Shown here piece by piece: positions 43,081 to 49,896 of a stretch of 49,896 nucleotides of DNA. Source of the DNA: Opitutia bacterium (GTDB lineage Bacteria > Verrucomicrobiota > Verrucomicrobiia > Opitutales > Coraliomargaritaceae); assembly GCA_029252625.1 (NCBI GenBank), contig JAQXBA010000119.1, forward strand, positions 1 to 49,896, written 5' to 3'. Below the pieces are notes generated by a model that searched no databases, was not told where the DNA came from, and worked only from the letters and a program-made list of their open reading frames with translations. The position numbers and the translations under genes were made by a program. How positions within the stretch are numbered: the first letter of the stretch is position 1; the number at the start of each line of letters is the position of its first letter.

Positions 43081-43902
43081 CCTGTCTGTAAACGATGGGT
43101 GCAGGGGGATTCTCCTGCACTCATTTTGTTTCATATCCTTAATGCAGGCTAGGTAGTAGTTGCCGATTTCGCATGGCTCGCAGAAATGCTCTATGACAAT
43201 ATCTACGCAGCGGTGGGCATGCTCCTGCATGATGCGTGCAATGCCGTAGGCGAGAGAGGTTTTAAATATGAATGGTGAACTTCGATCATTTATCGTCTGA
43301 GCGTTATTCATCATCCGCCAAAATTCGCTCCAACTGGGAGTGCCTTTTAGGCTTTTCGTATTGGCATGTTTTTTCACCGACTGCTCAGAGGTTTGAATTT
43401 TCTCCGCTAATTGCTTCCAAGTAGTGCATCCGCATTCATGTCTTAGCCATTTCCAGAAGGCATTCATGGGGTAGGCGACTCTTCCCTTTGCTGGGCTGGG
43501 AACGAACGCTGACGGAGGCATTAGGGTAAAGACTGCGTCCCAATCGCCTAGGTCGATTTCAATAGACGCCATGTAGAGCATGAACGCATGTAGTTCAAAA
43601 ACTTTCGTTTTCTTCTCGTTTGGCCATTTCAGCACTTGATCTCTGACCTGGTGGTACGGCTTTTTCGCTGGTAGGGAGCGGATATTATGGTCTTTGATTT
43701 CACTGTGAATAACACCTTCACAGTGAAGGACGGATGACCACAGTTGCGGAAACGCCTCTAGCTGAAATTTGTAGAATGTAGTTCCCTCAGATGTGCCATT
43801 AAACTTCGATGGATTCTTAATAATTTCCACGTAAAGCTCAAACATGGAACGGTAGCGTCCATTCCAATCGGAAATTGCCTTTTTTAATGAATCACTCGTC
43901 AA
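43069..43902 (-). CDS. Hypothetical protein with possible helix-turn-helix
   Basis: 277 residues from a TTG at 43902. The only pattern I can name is TTWKQLAEKIQTSEQSVKKH (about 159-178), which fits a helix-turn-helix. Several Trp and Cys residues are scattered. No family is recognised. A strong ribosome site (AGGAG) stands six bases before an ATG at 43910 in another phase, which yields only a three-codon frame ending at the TTG; a frameshift or a coupled leader peptide are both possible. It is on the same strand as the defence operon, 41 bases after the 59-residue gene. Confidence 0.6.
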   Translation of the reverse strand: MTSDSLKKAISDWNGRYRSMFELYVEIIKNPSKFNGTSEGTTFYKFQLEAFPQLWSSVLHCEGVIHSEIKDHNIRSLPAKKPYHQVRDQVLKWPNEKKTKVFELHAFMLYMASIEIDLGDWDAVFTLMPPSAFVPSPAKGRVAYPMNAFWKWLRHECGCTTWKQLAEKIQTSEQSVKKHANTKSLKGTPSWSEFWRMMNNAQTINDRSSPFIFKTSLAYGIARIMQEHAHRCVDIVIEHFCEPCEIGNYYLACIKDMKQNECRRIPLHPSFTDRSTS

Positions 43903-43943
43903 GAAATCATGAATGACTCCTAGGTTCTGACCGGTTTCTTTAA

Positions 43944-44123
43944 CTATACATTTTTCAAAAGTAGAACGGCGCGTTTTCTTCGTGGATCGAAGAGTCCTTG
44001 CAGCGTTTCAAAGTCAGGCGCGTTCTCTACGCCTCCATTAATGAGACCTTGTAGCCGCGAGACGTCGGATGTCCCCATCCCGCAGAGGACTTTCATGAAG
44101 TGATCTAGCTTCCACGGGAACAT
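43944..44123 (-). CDS. Small hypothetical protein at the end of the defence operon
   Basis: 59 residues, beginning MFPWKLDHFMKVLCGMG and ending DPRRKRAVLLLKNV. The ATG is five bases after the stop of the membrane-anchored nuclease gene, with AGG upstream, so it is likely co-translated with it. Mixed helical composition, no family. It could be a partner or inhibitor of the nuclease. Confidence 0.55.
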   Translation of the reverse strand: MFPWKLDHFMKVLCGMGTSDVSRLQGLINGGVENAPDFETLQGLFDPRRKRAVLLLKNV

Positions 44124-44128
44124 GTAAC

Positions 44129-45289
44129 CTATGCTTGATGCGGCTGAAAGTTTTCGAGCTTCCCGATGATCTCGTCGTTTTTCTTGGCGACTGAGCTGAG
44201 CTTGTCGAAGATCGCGCGGCGGCGTGCGCCGTCATCGGCTAGGAAGCGGCTAGCTACTGTGCCGACGACTCCGAGCCACCAAGTGTTGGTGACTGCTGCG
44301 AGTGTGCCGCCTAAGATGAAGGAGAGATAGGCTTTACCGGTCCTGTCGCCTGCGGAGCGGGCTTTCTGGAACAGGGTGAGGTCTTCGGCCTTGTAGGTCG
44401 TGAAGGCAATCAGCGCCATAGTGAACCATGGCGGCGTGAAGTTGAGAGAGATGTCTGCGGTATCCACTGCTCCCGCTAAAACCTCTTCTAGAGAGGCGTT
44501 GGTGATCCCGCTATTCGTGACCATAGATTCGCTGGCTCCACTCATCACTAGTTGGCTGTAAACCTCATCTGTCGTCACGACATCTATCTGCGGGTTCTTT
44601 TCGAGGGCGGCTACAACATAGCCGACTGAGTCGGTTGCCTTGGCCTGAATGACTTCAATTAATTCTTGGTTCGGGCCTTCGATCGCAATATCCCAGCCGG
44701 GTTGATTCGCAGCCTCTGCGATCTGTGCCGTGTAGCCATCGGGTAGATTTTCATCGTTCAAGTATTCGACATACTGTTGCTCGAACAGCTTGCCTTTGAT
44801 GCCTGCTAAGAAGCCCGTGAGCTCATCTCCGTTAAATGAGCGCAGTTGGTCCGCCAAGTCGTCTACGCCTGCCTTGTCAGGATAGGCAGCCTCATATGCA
44901 GCTTGGATGGCGTCAGGTATCGCTGCCGCTGCGAGTAATGTCGCGAGCGACTCACCGCCAAGTGAAAGCATATCAAGTTGCTTGCGGTCGCGGCATAGCT
45001 CACGGTAGTAGCCCCCTTGATAACGAATCAGGCTCTGGAGCTTGTTCATGCGTTCGCTCGAATACACGACGCGATCAAGCATATCTTGAGCACTTCCTTT
45101 GGCCTTTGAACCGGTTGCTTTCGCAAATTCCTCGGTCGCACTCTTCCAGTCGCTACAGGTTTGTTTCAGTGCCGGACTGTTAGCGGACCACGCTTCTTGC
45201 CCGCGTTCCGCGAGGCGGTCGATACGCTTCTTTGCGGATTCTCCTAGATTATTAAGTGACCTCTTGAATTTGTCTTTATCGAATTTCAT
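44129..45289 (-). CDS. Predicted membrane-anchored Mrr-like nuclease
   Basis: 386 residues. After a charged helical N-terminus, a PD-(D/E)XK-like core shows Glu170 (GKLFEQQYVEYLND), Asp200 in GWDIAIEG and Gln215-x-Lys217 in IEVIQAKATD, the Mrr-type D...QxK pattern. A hydrophobic C-terminal part (about 284-298 and 318-348, LSFILGGTLAAVTNTWWLGVV) is predicted to insert in the membrane, followed by a charged tail. A DNA-cleaving enzyme at the membrane fits a defence effector or an entry-blocking protein. It follows the small nuclease by 18 bases. The nuclease call is from motif spacing, not from homology. Confidence 0.6.
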   Translation of the reverse strand: MKFDKDKFKRSLNNLGESAKKRIDRLAERGQEAWSANSPALKQTCSDWKSATEEFAKATGSKAKGSAQDMLDRVVYSSERMNKLQSLIRYQGGYYRELCRDRKQLDMLSLGGESLATLLAAAAIPDAIQAAYEAAYPDKAGVDDLADQLRSFNGDELTGFLAGIKGKLFEQQYVEYLNDENLPDGYTAQIAEAANQPGWDIAIEGPNQELIEVIQAKATDSVGYVVAALEKNPQIDVVTTDEVYSQLVMSGASESMVTNSGITNASLEEVLAGAVDTADISLNFTPPWFTMALIAFTTYKAEDLTLFQKARSAGDRTGKAYLSFILGGTLAAVTNTWWLGVVGTVASRFLADDGARRRAIFDKLSSVAKKNDEIIGKLENFQPHQA

Positions 45290-45307
45290 GGCTCAGTCGT
45301 TCTATTC

Positions 45308-45733
45308 TTAAAGGTGGGCCTGCAGGCGGGAGGCGTCGATAGCCTTTAATAGTGCTTTGCTTGGTGCTGCGGAAGTATAGGCACCTTTGTTGATCCATGA
45401 GTCTGTTTTGAGCCAGTCGCAGTGCTGGCTTACTAGCTCAACCAGTTTATCGTGGCTGATTAAATACCAGATGCCTTTCACGGGGAATGCCATGTGCAGC
45501 TCTTTGCCTTCATACTTCTTGGCAATACTGAGTCTGGATTTTAATTGAACCCGGAGCGTTGAAATCCCATCCATGTGGTAAGCGAGGAAGTCCGCTCCCT
45601 GCCAGTCGTCGGCGAGCTTGATGCAGTTGAACCCGTAATCTGCCAAGAGTGCTGCCACCTTTTGGAAATTGTAGATCTCCTTCTGCTTCGAGTTGAGGTC
45701 GCTGTATTTGATTGGTGTCATGGATGTATTCAT
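45308..45733 (-). CDS. Small PD-(D/E)XK-like nuclease
   Basis: The 141-residue protein has the pattern of a minimal restriction-like fold: an N-terminal helix (QKEIYNFQKVAALLADYGF), then DDWQGADFLAYHMDGISTL with Asp48 and RVQLKSR with Gln63-x-Lys65. This matches DUF4365-type and other small nuclease-like proteins. The start ATG overlaps the TGA of the preceding gene (ATGA), so translation is coupled. It is probably one of the effectors of the operon. Confidence 0.65.
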   Translation of the reverse strand: MNTSMTPIKYSDLNSKQKEIYNFQKVAALLADYGFNCIKLADDWQGADFLAYHMDGISTLRVQLKSRLSIAKKYEGKELHMAFPVKGIWYLISHDKLVELVSQHCDWLKTDSWINKGAYTSAAPSKALLKAIDASRLQAHL

Positions 45734-46518
45734 TCGTCTATTGGCTTTCCATAGCGATCAATACTTCGATGAACTCGACGATGGATTCGGCTACCATGAG
45801 CTTGGGAGGTTGGAATGTTGTCGTAGTCTACTTTATCGGGATCTTTGCTTTGCGCTCCTGATGGATCGGCCTTGATGATCTTAGGCTTACTCGGCGAGAA
45901 GTTCCCTTTCATGCTATCGGGGATCTGGAAACTCTTCTTCCACTCTTCCTTCGTCGTATTTTGATACAGAGGTCGGGTGCGCTTTCGCTTGAAACCTTGG
46001 TTTCGTGCTTTCGGCGATCTATTCTGATTCGCTCGCTGAGTTGGCCTTGGTGTGGGCTTAGGCTTTGGCGTGGGCTTTGGAGTGAGTTTAGGCTTTGGTG
46101 TTAGCGTGGGATCTAGCCACTTGAGGAACGCACGTTCATGATCATTCGTCGCCACGCCATTTTGAACATTTCTGGCGAACGAATCTTGCTCTGCAGTTTC
46201 GGGCATGCGGAATCCGTCGTATAGCTCTTTACAAAAAAGAAGGTCGGCTTTGCTGAGTGGTGTGTTTTTGCGTAGGCAGTTGAATGAGTTCTGATCCGTG
46301 GTTGGGTGCTCCTCTGCTGCTTCCTTATTCTTGAATTTAGAATTGTGTGCTAGCCACATTAAAAATGCGAGTTCGTGCTCGTCGGTGGACTGTCCTGCTC
46401 GGACATTTTTCACAAAACGATGTTGTTCTGGAGTGCTTGGTGAACGTTCGCCCTTATACAAAGCCAAGTAGAAAGCGCCATGTTTCGCTATGAGTTCTGC
46501 CTGTCGTGCTGGTGTCAT
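45730..46518 (-). CDS. DUF413-like tandem-repeat protein with Lys/Pro linker
   Basis: 262 residues with two copies of a short DUF413-like motif (about 9-55 and 90-137): first LYKGERSPSTPEQHRFVKN...ELAFLMWL, second LYDGFRMPETAEQDSFARN...ERAFLKWL. A Lys/Pro/Thr-rich linker (about 140-160) and a basic tail follow. Such repeats are seen in proteins of unknown role in Proteobacteria; a protein-protein or nucleic-acid contact is likely. It starts 30 bases after the RT stop and overlaps the next gene by four bases. Confidence 0.65.
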   Translation of the reverse strand: MTPARQAELIAKHGAFYLALYKGERSPSTPEQHRFVKNVRAGQSTDEHELAFLMWLAHNSKFKNKEAAEEHPTTDQNSFNCLRKNTPLSKADLLFCKELYDGFRMPETAEQDSFARNVQNGVATNDHERAFLKWLDPTLTPKPKLTPKPTPKPKPTPRPTQRANQNRSPKARNQGFKRKRTRPLYQNTTKEEWKKSFQIPDSMKGNFSPSKPKIIKADPSGAQSKDPDKVDYDNIPTSQAHGSRIHRRVHRSIDRYGKPIDE

Positions 46519-46548
46519 GGTTTCGTTTCTGTTTGCTGCAACCTATTG

Positions 46549-48201
46549 CTACTTCACGTTCGCCGTTTTAGTCTGCTTTTCTTTGTGCGACTTGAGTATC
46601 GCTTCGATGGTCGCACGTTCCTCGGCACTCTGGCACCTTAGCCGTTTCGAGTTTATAAACTTGAAGTTCTGCTCTTTCAGGTGGGCGAGGAAGAATTGGG
46701 CTTTACCTTTCAGTTCATCCACGGTCCATACTTGATAGATGAGTAGCCACTGTTTGTCTTGTTCACGCTTGTCGGCTTTTTTCAGTTCTCGCGCGTGCTT
46801 CCGGATCGCTTTTTTGAGCGTATCTATTTTGTGGCGTTTTGCGTATTCAAAGAGCATTACGATGGAGATACAGTCGCCAATTTTAATTATATCTAGCAAT
46901 GCCTCTTCCTTTTGATCTAGCTCGCCCTTATACTTCAACACGTAGTAGATGCCAAATGCGATAGACTGCGAGTGGAGTTGCTTGATTCCGACTTCAACAA
47001 GCTTGTTGGCGAACTTCTGGATCATCTCGGCAGTTGCTTCCTTCGGGAACTTCTCAAAAACATACTCCTGCATCATCGGTGCGAGATACGGGAACATGAC
47101 TGCCAAGTTTAACGCTTCTTGCGCGAATAGCCGCCTAGCTCGCTCATTCAGGTTGCGAGGCATCATCTTGAAAGCGTAGTTGAACACCGCAGATGTTTCG
47201 TGCGATTTTGATAAATCAAGCGCAAGGTCGAGGAATGATCGAACGTCATTAAACCGAACTTTACCTTTACCATCCTCGGTGAATCGAAATGAATTTAGCT
47301 CTCGTATCCAGTGCGGTTTAATCGCCTCCGGCATTGGAACGATTTTGGTTTTCTTCTCGTTGAGCGATAGCTCGTAGTCGCGCAGCGAAAGTCCTAGCTC
47401 TCGAATGAAGGCTTCCGCATCGGCAAAATCATTGGCTAAATACTTGTAGTCATCAATGTGGCGCGTCAGGCGGGTGTAGCCTTTCTTCAAGAGGTCGTCA
47501 TCAATCCGCGATAATACGATTTCAGAGATGATGTTAGATGCGTGCGGTCCGATCAGTAGTCCATTCGTTTGATTGTCCCTAGTTATTTGTGTGCACCGAT
47601 CCAGTAGGTTGCCCGGAACAGAAAGGAAGCGTTCTTTCTTTCCAGCAGAGCGATCCTTTAGTGCCCACGGTATCGAATGGGTGTAGATACTTGGGAAACA
47701 CTTGGAGATGTCTGCGTGCACCGTAAATTGGCATCCGAATGAGTTCTGAATCAGCTCTTCTTCGACTTCAAAACGCTCGGCCCCTTTGTAGCTCATCTCG
47801 AAGATCTGATTGCCGTCAACGAAACGAACGAAAATCTGGCTAACATGCTTCTCTGGTTCCGTGAAATGCTCCCGCAAATCCAGCCAGTGTTTTTTAATCG
47901 CCAGTGCTTGAACGACGTAGCTCTCTGGGTGCGGAATACCCAAATGCCTTGGGACGTTTATATCCCTTATAGCATCATACCGGATGTAATCGTGTGCGTA
48001 TTTTGATAATGCCTTTCTGAGCTTCGATTCGTTCGTCTCGTCTAATATCACTAGAGTCTCGGATGGGGTCGCCTCGACTAGACCTTCGGTGGTGAAGCAT
48101 GGTGGCACCTTCTCGTTGAATAGCCCGTAGTCAACCAACCCACGGAAAACGTCGGCTTCATTTAACTCTTCGCACGGATGCAGGAACTTTGGGAACTTCA
48201 T
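46549..48201 (-). CDS. Reverse transcriptase of the UG/Abi (DRT-like) type
   Basis: 550 residues. Catalytic motif A is VHADISKCFPSIY with Asp164, motif B NGLLIGPHAS (213-222), motif C RHIDDYKYL with Asp250-Asp251, and motif D LSLNEKKTKI (279-288). Motif C reads HIDD rather than YxDD, and motif B GLLIGPHAS differs from the GxPQGxxxS of retrons and group II introns. After ~residue 300 the chain is helical with no maturase or endonuclease domain, as in AbiA/AbiK/DRT defence RTs. Its ATG overlaps the KAP NTPase stop (ATGA), so the two are co-translated. Likely antiphage role through DNA synthesis, with or without a template RNA. It could be a non-defence RT, but the neighbours speak for defence. 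Confidence 0.85.
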   Translation of the reverse strand: MKFPKFLHPCEELNEADVFRGLVDYGLFNEKVPPCFTTEGLVEATPSETLVILDETNESKLRKALSKYAHDYIRYDAIRDINVPRHLGIPHPESYVVQALAIKKHWLDLREHFTEPEKHVSQIFVRFVDGNQIFEMSYKGAERFEVEEELIQNSFGCQFTVHADISKCFPSIYTHSIPWALKDRSAGKKERFLSVPGNLLDRCTQITRDNQTNGLLIGPHASNIISEIVLSRIDDDLLKKGYTRLTRHIDDYKYLANDFADAEAFIRELGLSLRDYELSLNEKKTKIVPMPEAIKPHWIRELNSFRFTEDGKGKVRFNDVRSFLDLALDLSKSHETSAVFNYAFKMMPRNLNERARRLFAQEALNLAVMFPYLAPMMQEYVFEKFPKEATAEMIQKFANKLVEVGIKQLHSQSIAFGIYYVLKYKGELDQKEEALLDIIKIGDCISIVMLFEYAKRHKIDTLKKAIRKHARELKKADKREQDKQWLLIYQVWTVDELKGKAQFFLAHLKEQNFKFINSKRLRCQSAEERATIEAILKSHKEKQTKTANVK

Positions 48202-49607
48202 CGTAGTTGCTTCGATTCAATCATTGCGTGAAATTGTGGGTAGTGGTCTATTACTAAACCACGCCCCCAGATACGTGCATGTTCGGCTACTTGCTTGAGG
48301 GTCGAGTCCTCGGTTGCGCCACTAGGCAGTAAGCCAGCCTCTTTTAGCAAGGAATAAGCAGGGCTTAGGTCAGAGAAGCCAGTGAGGTAGGTTAAGAACC
48401 ACCAATGGGCATTCTGAGGGTCGAAGGCATCTTTAAAAATCTGTATGATTTCCTTATGCGGGGTGCCGCCAGTTCCAAGTTGCTGATAGAGTTCGTGCTT
48501 TGAGGCTTTCAAAGCACTCATTAGCATCATGCCGAGGCCATAGCCGACAGACAAAGAGCCTACCTCCACTTGGTCAGTGCTACTCAAGTGTCCGAGAATA
48601 CGAAAGAACTCCATGGCTTGCCGTGGTGTCATCTCAAGGGCGGAGATCAAATCAGGTAGGCTATCGGATGAATCTCTCATGTTGAGCCTGCTAAACCGAG
48701 AGCTTTTATTGTGCAGGTAGTAGTCCGTTAAACTGCGTGCGAATCTCTTCCTTGCAACTTCGTCGGGCTTGGGCAACTCGAAGCTACGATGAGCGAACTT
48801 TCGGAAATACTCGTCAAAGTTTAAGTCGGGGCCGTAGAGCGATTTCGCGGAGTTCTTCAAGTGTGCGTAATCGACAGCGAGCACGAAGACGAGGCCATGG
48901 ATGTCGAAGACGTGCTTGATTGTTTCGAGGTAGCTAACCGCATAGTCAGGGCGGCAGCGATCAAGTTCGTCGATAAAGATGAATGCGCTGGGTTCCTCGC
49001 CTCCGAAATATTCTGCTAGGCTTTCTTTTAGATTCCAGAGCGCGTGTCGGCGTTTTTGATAAGCATCTAGTAGGTCGGTTGGTGTCTGCTTGCGTGCATC
49101 GCGCTTTTCTTGGGTGATTTTCCCTGCTGCGAATGGATCGACCTTAAATGCTTCTTTCACGATGCTATTGCCAATGCCTACCGTAAACCAAGCGACATCC
49201 TTCGCCGCCTCCTTGAGCTTGTTAATTGTAGGGTCAGTGTCTGGTTGTTCGACGGTTGCCTCAATCGCTTCAATGAGTGCGCTAATAATCGGCAGTAGTG
49301 GTTCGTCACAATAGTCGCTTTCCCATGCATTGAGGTTAATTGCCAGTGGTGAGGTTGCTTCTTGCTTGCGGCGAGCGTTGAGGTCGTTCTCCCACATCTT
49401 GAGGAAGGTGCTCTTTCCGAAACCAAACTCGGCGTTGAGGCTCACGACTAGGCTGCCTTCGACGAAATCGTGATCCACCATCAGGTAGCTTTCGAGTGAT
49501 CGACAGAAAGGTTCTAGTCCGAGTGCATCTTCCGCAAAGGTCTCAACGCTGAGCGGGAAACGAGTTACAGTTGGAATGTCGCCTGAGGTTGTTTCGTCTT
49601 CGCTCAT
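48198..49607 (-). CDS. KAP-family P-loop NTPase
   Basis: I start at the ATG at 49607 (469 residues); a TTG at 49640 would overlap hsdS. The Walker A AEFGFGKST lies at 59-67 and the Walker B FIFIDELDRCRPD at 209-221 (Asp213, Glu214). The layout, with about 140 residues between them including a hydrophobic stretch WFTVGIGNSIVKEAF, and the DxxDRxxP signature, is typical of KAP NTPases, which are found in several defence systems and near membranes. It may sense infection and switch on the RT or nucleases. A four-base overlap joins it to the RT. 25 bases separate it from hsdS. Confidence 0.85.
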   Translation of the reverse strand: MSEDETTSGDIPTVTRFPLSVETFAEDALGLEPFCRSLESYLMVDHDFVEGSLVVSLNAEFGFGKSTFLKMWENDLNARRKQEATSPLAINLNAWESDYCDEPLLPIISALIEAIEATVEQPDTDPTINKLKEAAKDVAWFTVGIGNSIVKEAFKVDPFAAGKITQEKRDARKQTPTDLLDAYQKRRHALWNLKESLAEYFGGEEPSAFIFIDELDRCRPDYAVSYLETIKHVFDIHGLVFVLAVDYAHLKNSAKSLYGPDLNFDEYFRKFAHRSFELPKPDEVARKRFARSLTDYYLHNKSSRFSRLNMRDSSDSLPDLISALEMTPRQAMEFFRILGHLSSTDQVEVGSLSVGYGLGMMLMSALKASKHELYQQLGTGGTPHKEIIQIFKDAFDPQNAHWWFLTYLTGFSDLSPAYSLLKEAGLLPSGATEDSTLKQVAEHARIWGRGLVIDHYPQFHAMIESKQLR

Positions 49608-49632
49608 TGATCGTGTTGTATCGAAATTCTCG

Positions 49633-49896
49633 CTACGCAATCGCCTCGTTGAGGCAGGCTTCGAGGAGTTGTTGGCTTTCGGATTGGGAGGTGGTGAGCT
49701 GGGCTTCTAGAGCGTCGCAGAGGGCCATGAGTTCATCCACCTTGGCGACGATGCGCTTCTGCTCGGCTAGGGGCGGTAGGGGTGTTGGTTGGCCATTGGC
49801 AAGAGTTGCTGTCAACTCGACCTGATTAGTTGATCCGGCTGCATTACCTTCAATCGCTCCGTATACGTCATCAGTGCAAAGCCATGAGCGGATGTA
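49633..49896 (-). CDS. hsdS: Type I restriction-modification specificity subunit HsdS, C-terminal end
   Basis: The frame is open to the window edge; 87 C-terminal residues are visible. The stretch TPLPPLAEQKRIVAKVDELM followed by LCDALEAQLTTSQSESQQLL is the conserved central/C-terminal helix of HsdS, which spaces the two target-recognition domains and docks HsdM. The protein gives DNA-sequence specificity to the type I enzyme. The rest of the hsd operon must lie to the right. It is the upstream gene of the KAP-RT module and may share its transcript. Confidence 0.92.
   Translation of the reverse strand, partial: YIRSWLCTDDVYGAIEGNAAGSTNQVELTATLANGQPTPLPPLAEQKRIVAKVDELMALCDALEAQLTTSQSESQQLLEACLNEAIA

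Noticed and set aside
48190-48210. Retron-type RNA directly upstream of the RT
   Set aside because: The RT start overlaps the KAP gene by four bases, so no msr/msd RNA fits there.
41900-49896. Second copy of the tRNA-Leu 3' end as right island border
   Set aside because: No match to the tRNA 3' segment was seen in the remaining window.

Overview
The window looks like a chromosomal segment of a Gram-negative, carbohydrate-degrading bacterium of the Planctomycetota-Verrucomicrobiota-Chlamydiota group. A marine Verrucomicrobiota of the Opitutae/Puniceicoccales type (Coraliomargarita- or Lentimonas-like) is the best guess. This is inferred from gene content: six Gfo/Idh/MocA oxidoreductases (four with Tat signals), several DUF1080 and ThuA proteins, a sulfatase, an aberrant Nramp-like carrier and REP-like palindromes. 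No rRNA or phylogenetic marker is present to prove it.

Positions 1-15.8 kb, almost all minus strand, hold a sugar-modification and desulfation locus: TIM-barrel isomerases/epimerases, Gfo/Idh/MocA dehydrogenases, a ThuA protein, a sulfatase, a DoxX-like membrane protein, a discoidin-like lipoprotein, an Nramp-like carrier, a PhoD-like phosphodiesterase and a two-domain DUF1080 protein. A ROK repressor (15.9-17.1 kb) diverges from it. Positions 17.1-23.2 kb (minus) are a hexuronate operon: Ldh2-type and 2-hydroxyacid dehydrogenases, UxaC, an SDR probably acting as fructuronate reductase, KDPG aldolase and KDG kinase, divergent from a XylR-like AraC regulator. Mannonate dehydratase is absent, so the pathway needs at least one gene from elsewhere.

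Positions 24.7-34.7 kb (plus) form a second sugar operon: PAS-AraC regulator, MFS carrier, Gfo/Idh/MocA, ankyrin lipoprotein, TIM-barrel epimerase, TatA, a ThuA-DUF1080 fusion, a Tat-exported Gfo/Idh/MocA and a DUF1080 protein. With the first locus this fits the oxidation / elimination-hydration / reduction route through 3-keto-glycosides known from Bacteroides and Agrobacterium, with the redox enzymes exported by Tat and one Tat component encoded inside the operon. A GTCAA-N5-GTCAA site shared by the two loci suggests common control.

Positions 34.8-42 kb are housekeeping: feoA-feoB-Cys-rich FeoB partner-GAF protein behind a very good Fur box, a porin, a gamma-carbonic-anhydrase-like protein, a membrane-anchored diheme cytochrome c and tRNA-Leu(CAG).

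Immediately after the tRNA the character changes. Positions 42-49.9 kb hold hypothetical and tiny genes and then a compact minus-strand operon: the end of a type I restriction specificity subunit (HsdS), a KAP-type P-loop NTPase, an unusual reverse transcriptase with HIDD instead of YxDD, a DUF413-like two-repeat protein, two PD-(D/E)XK-like nucleases (one membrane-anchored) and a 59-residue protein. Overlapping start/stop codons tie NTPase to RT and the DUF413-like protein to the first nuclease. I read this as a tRNA-associated defence island, and the KAP-RT-nuclease module as the best candidate for an undescribed antiphage system.
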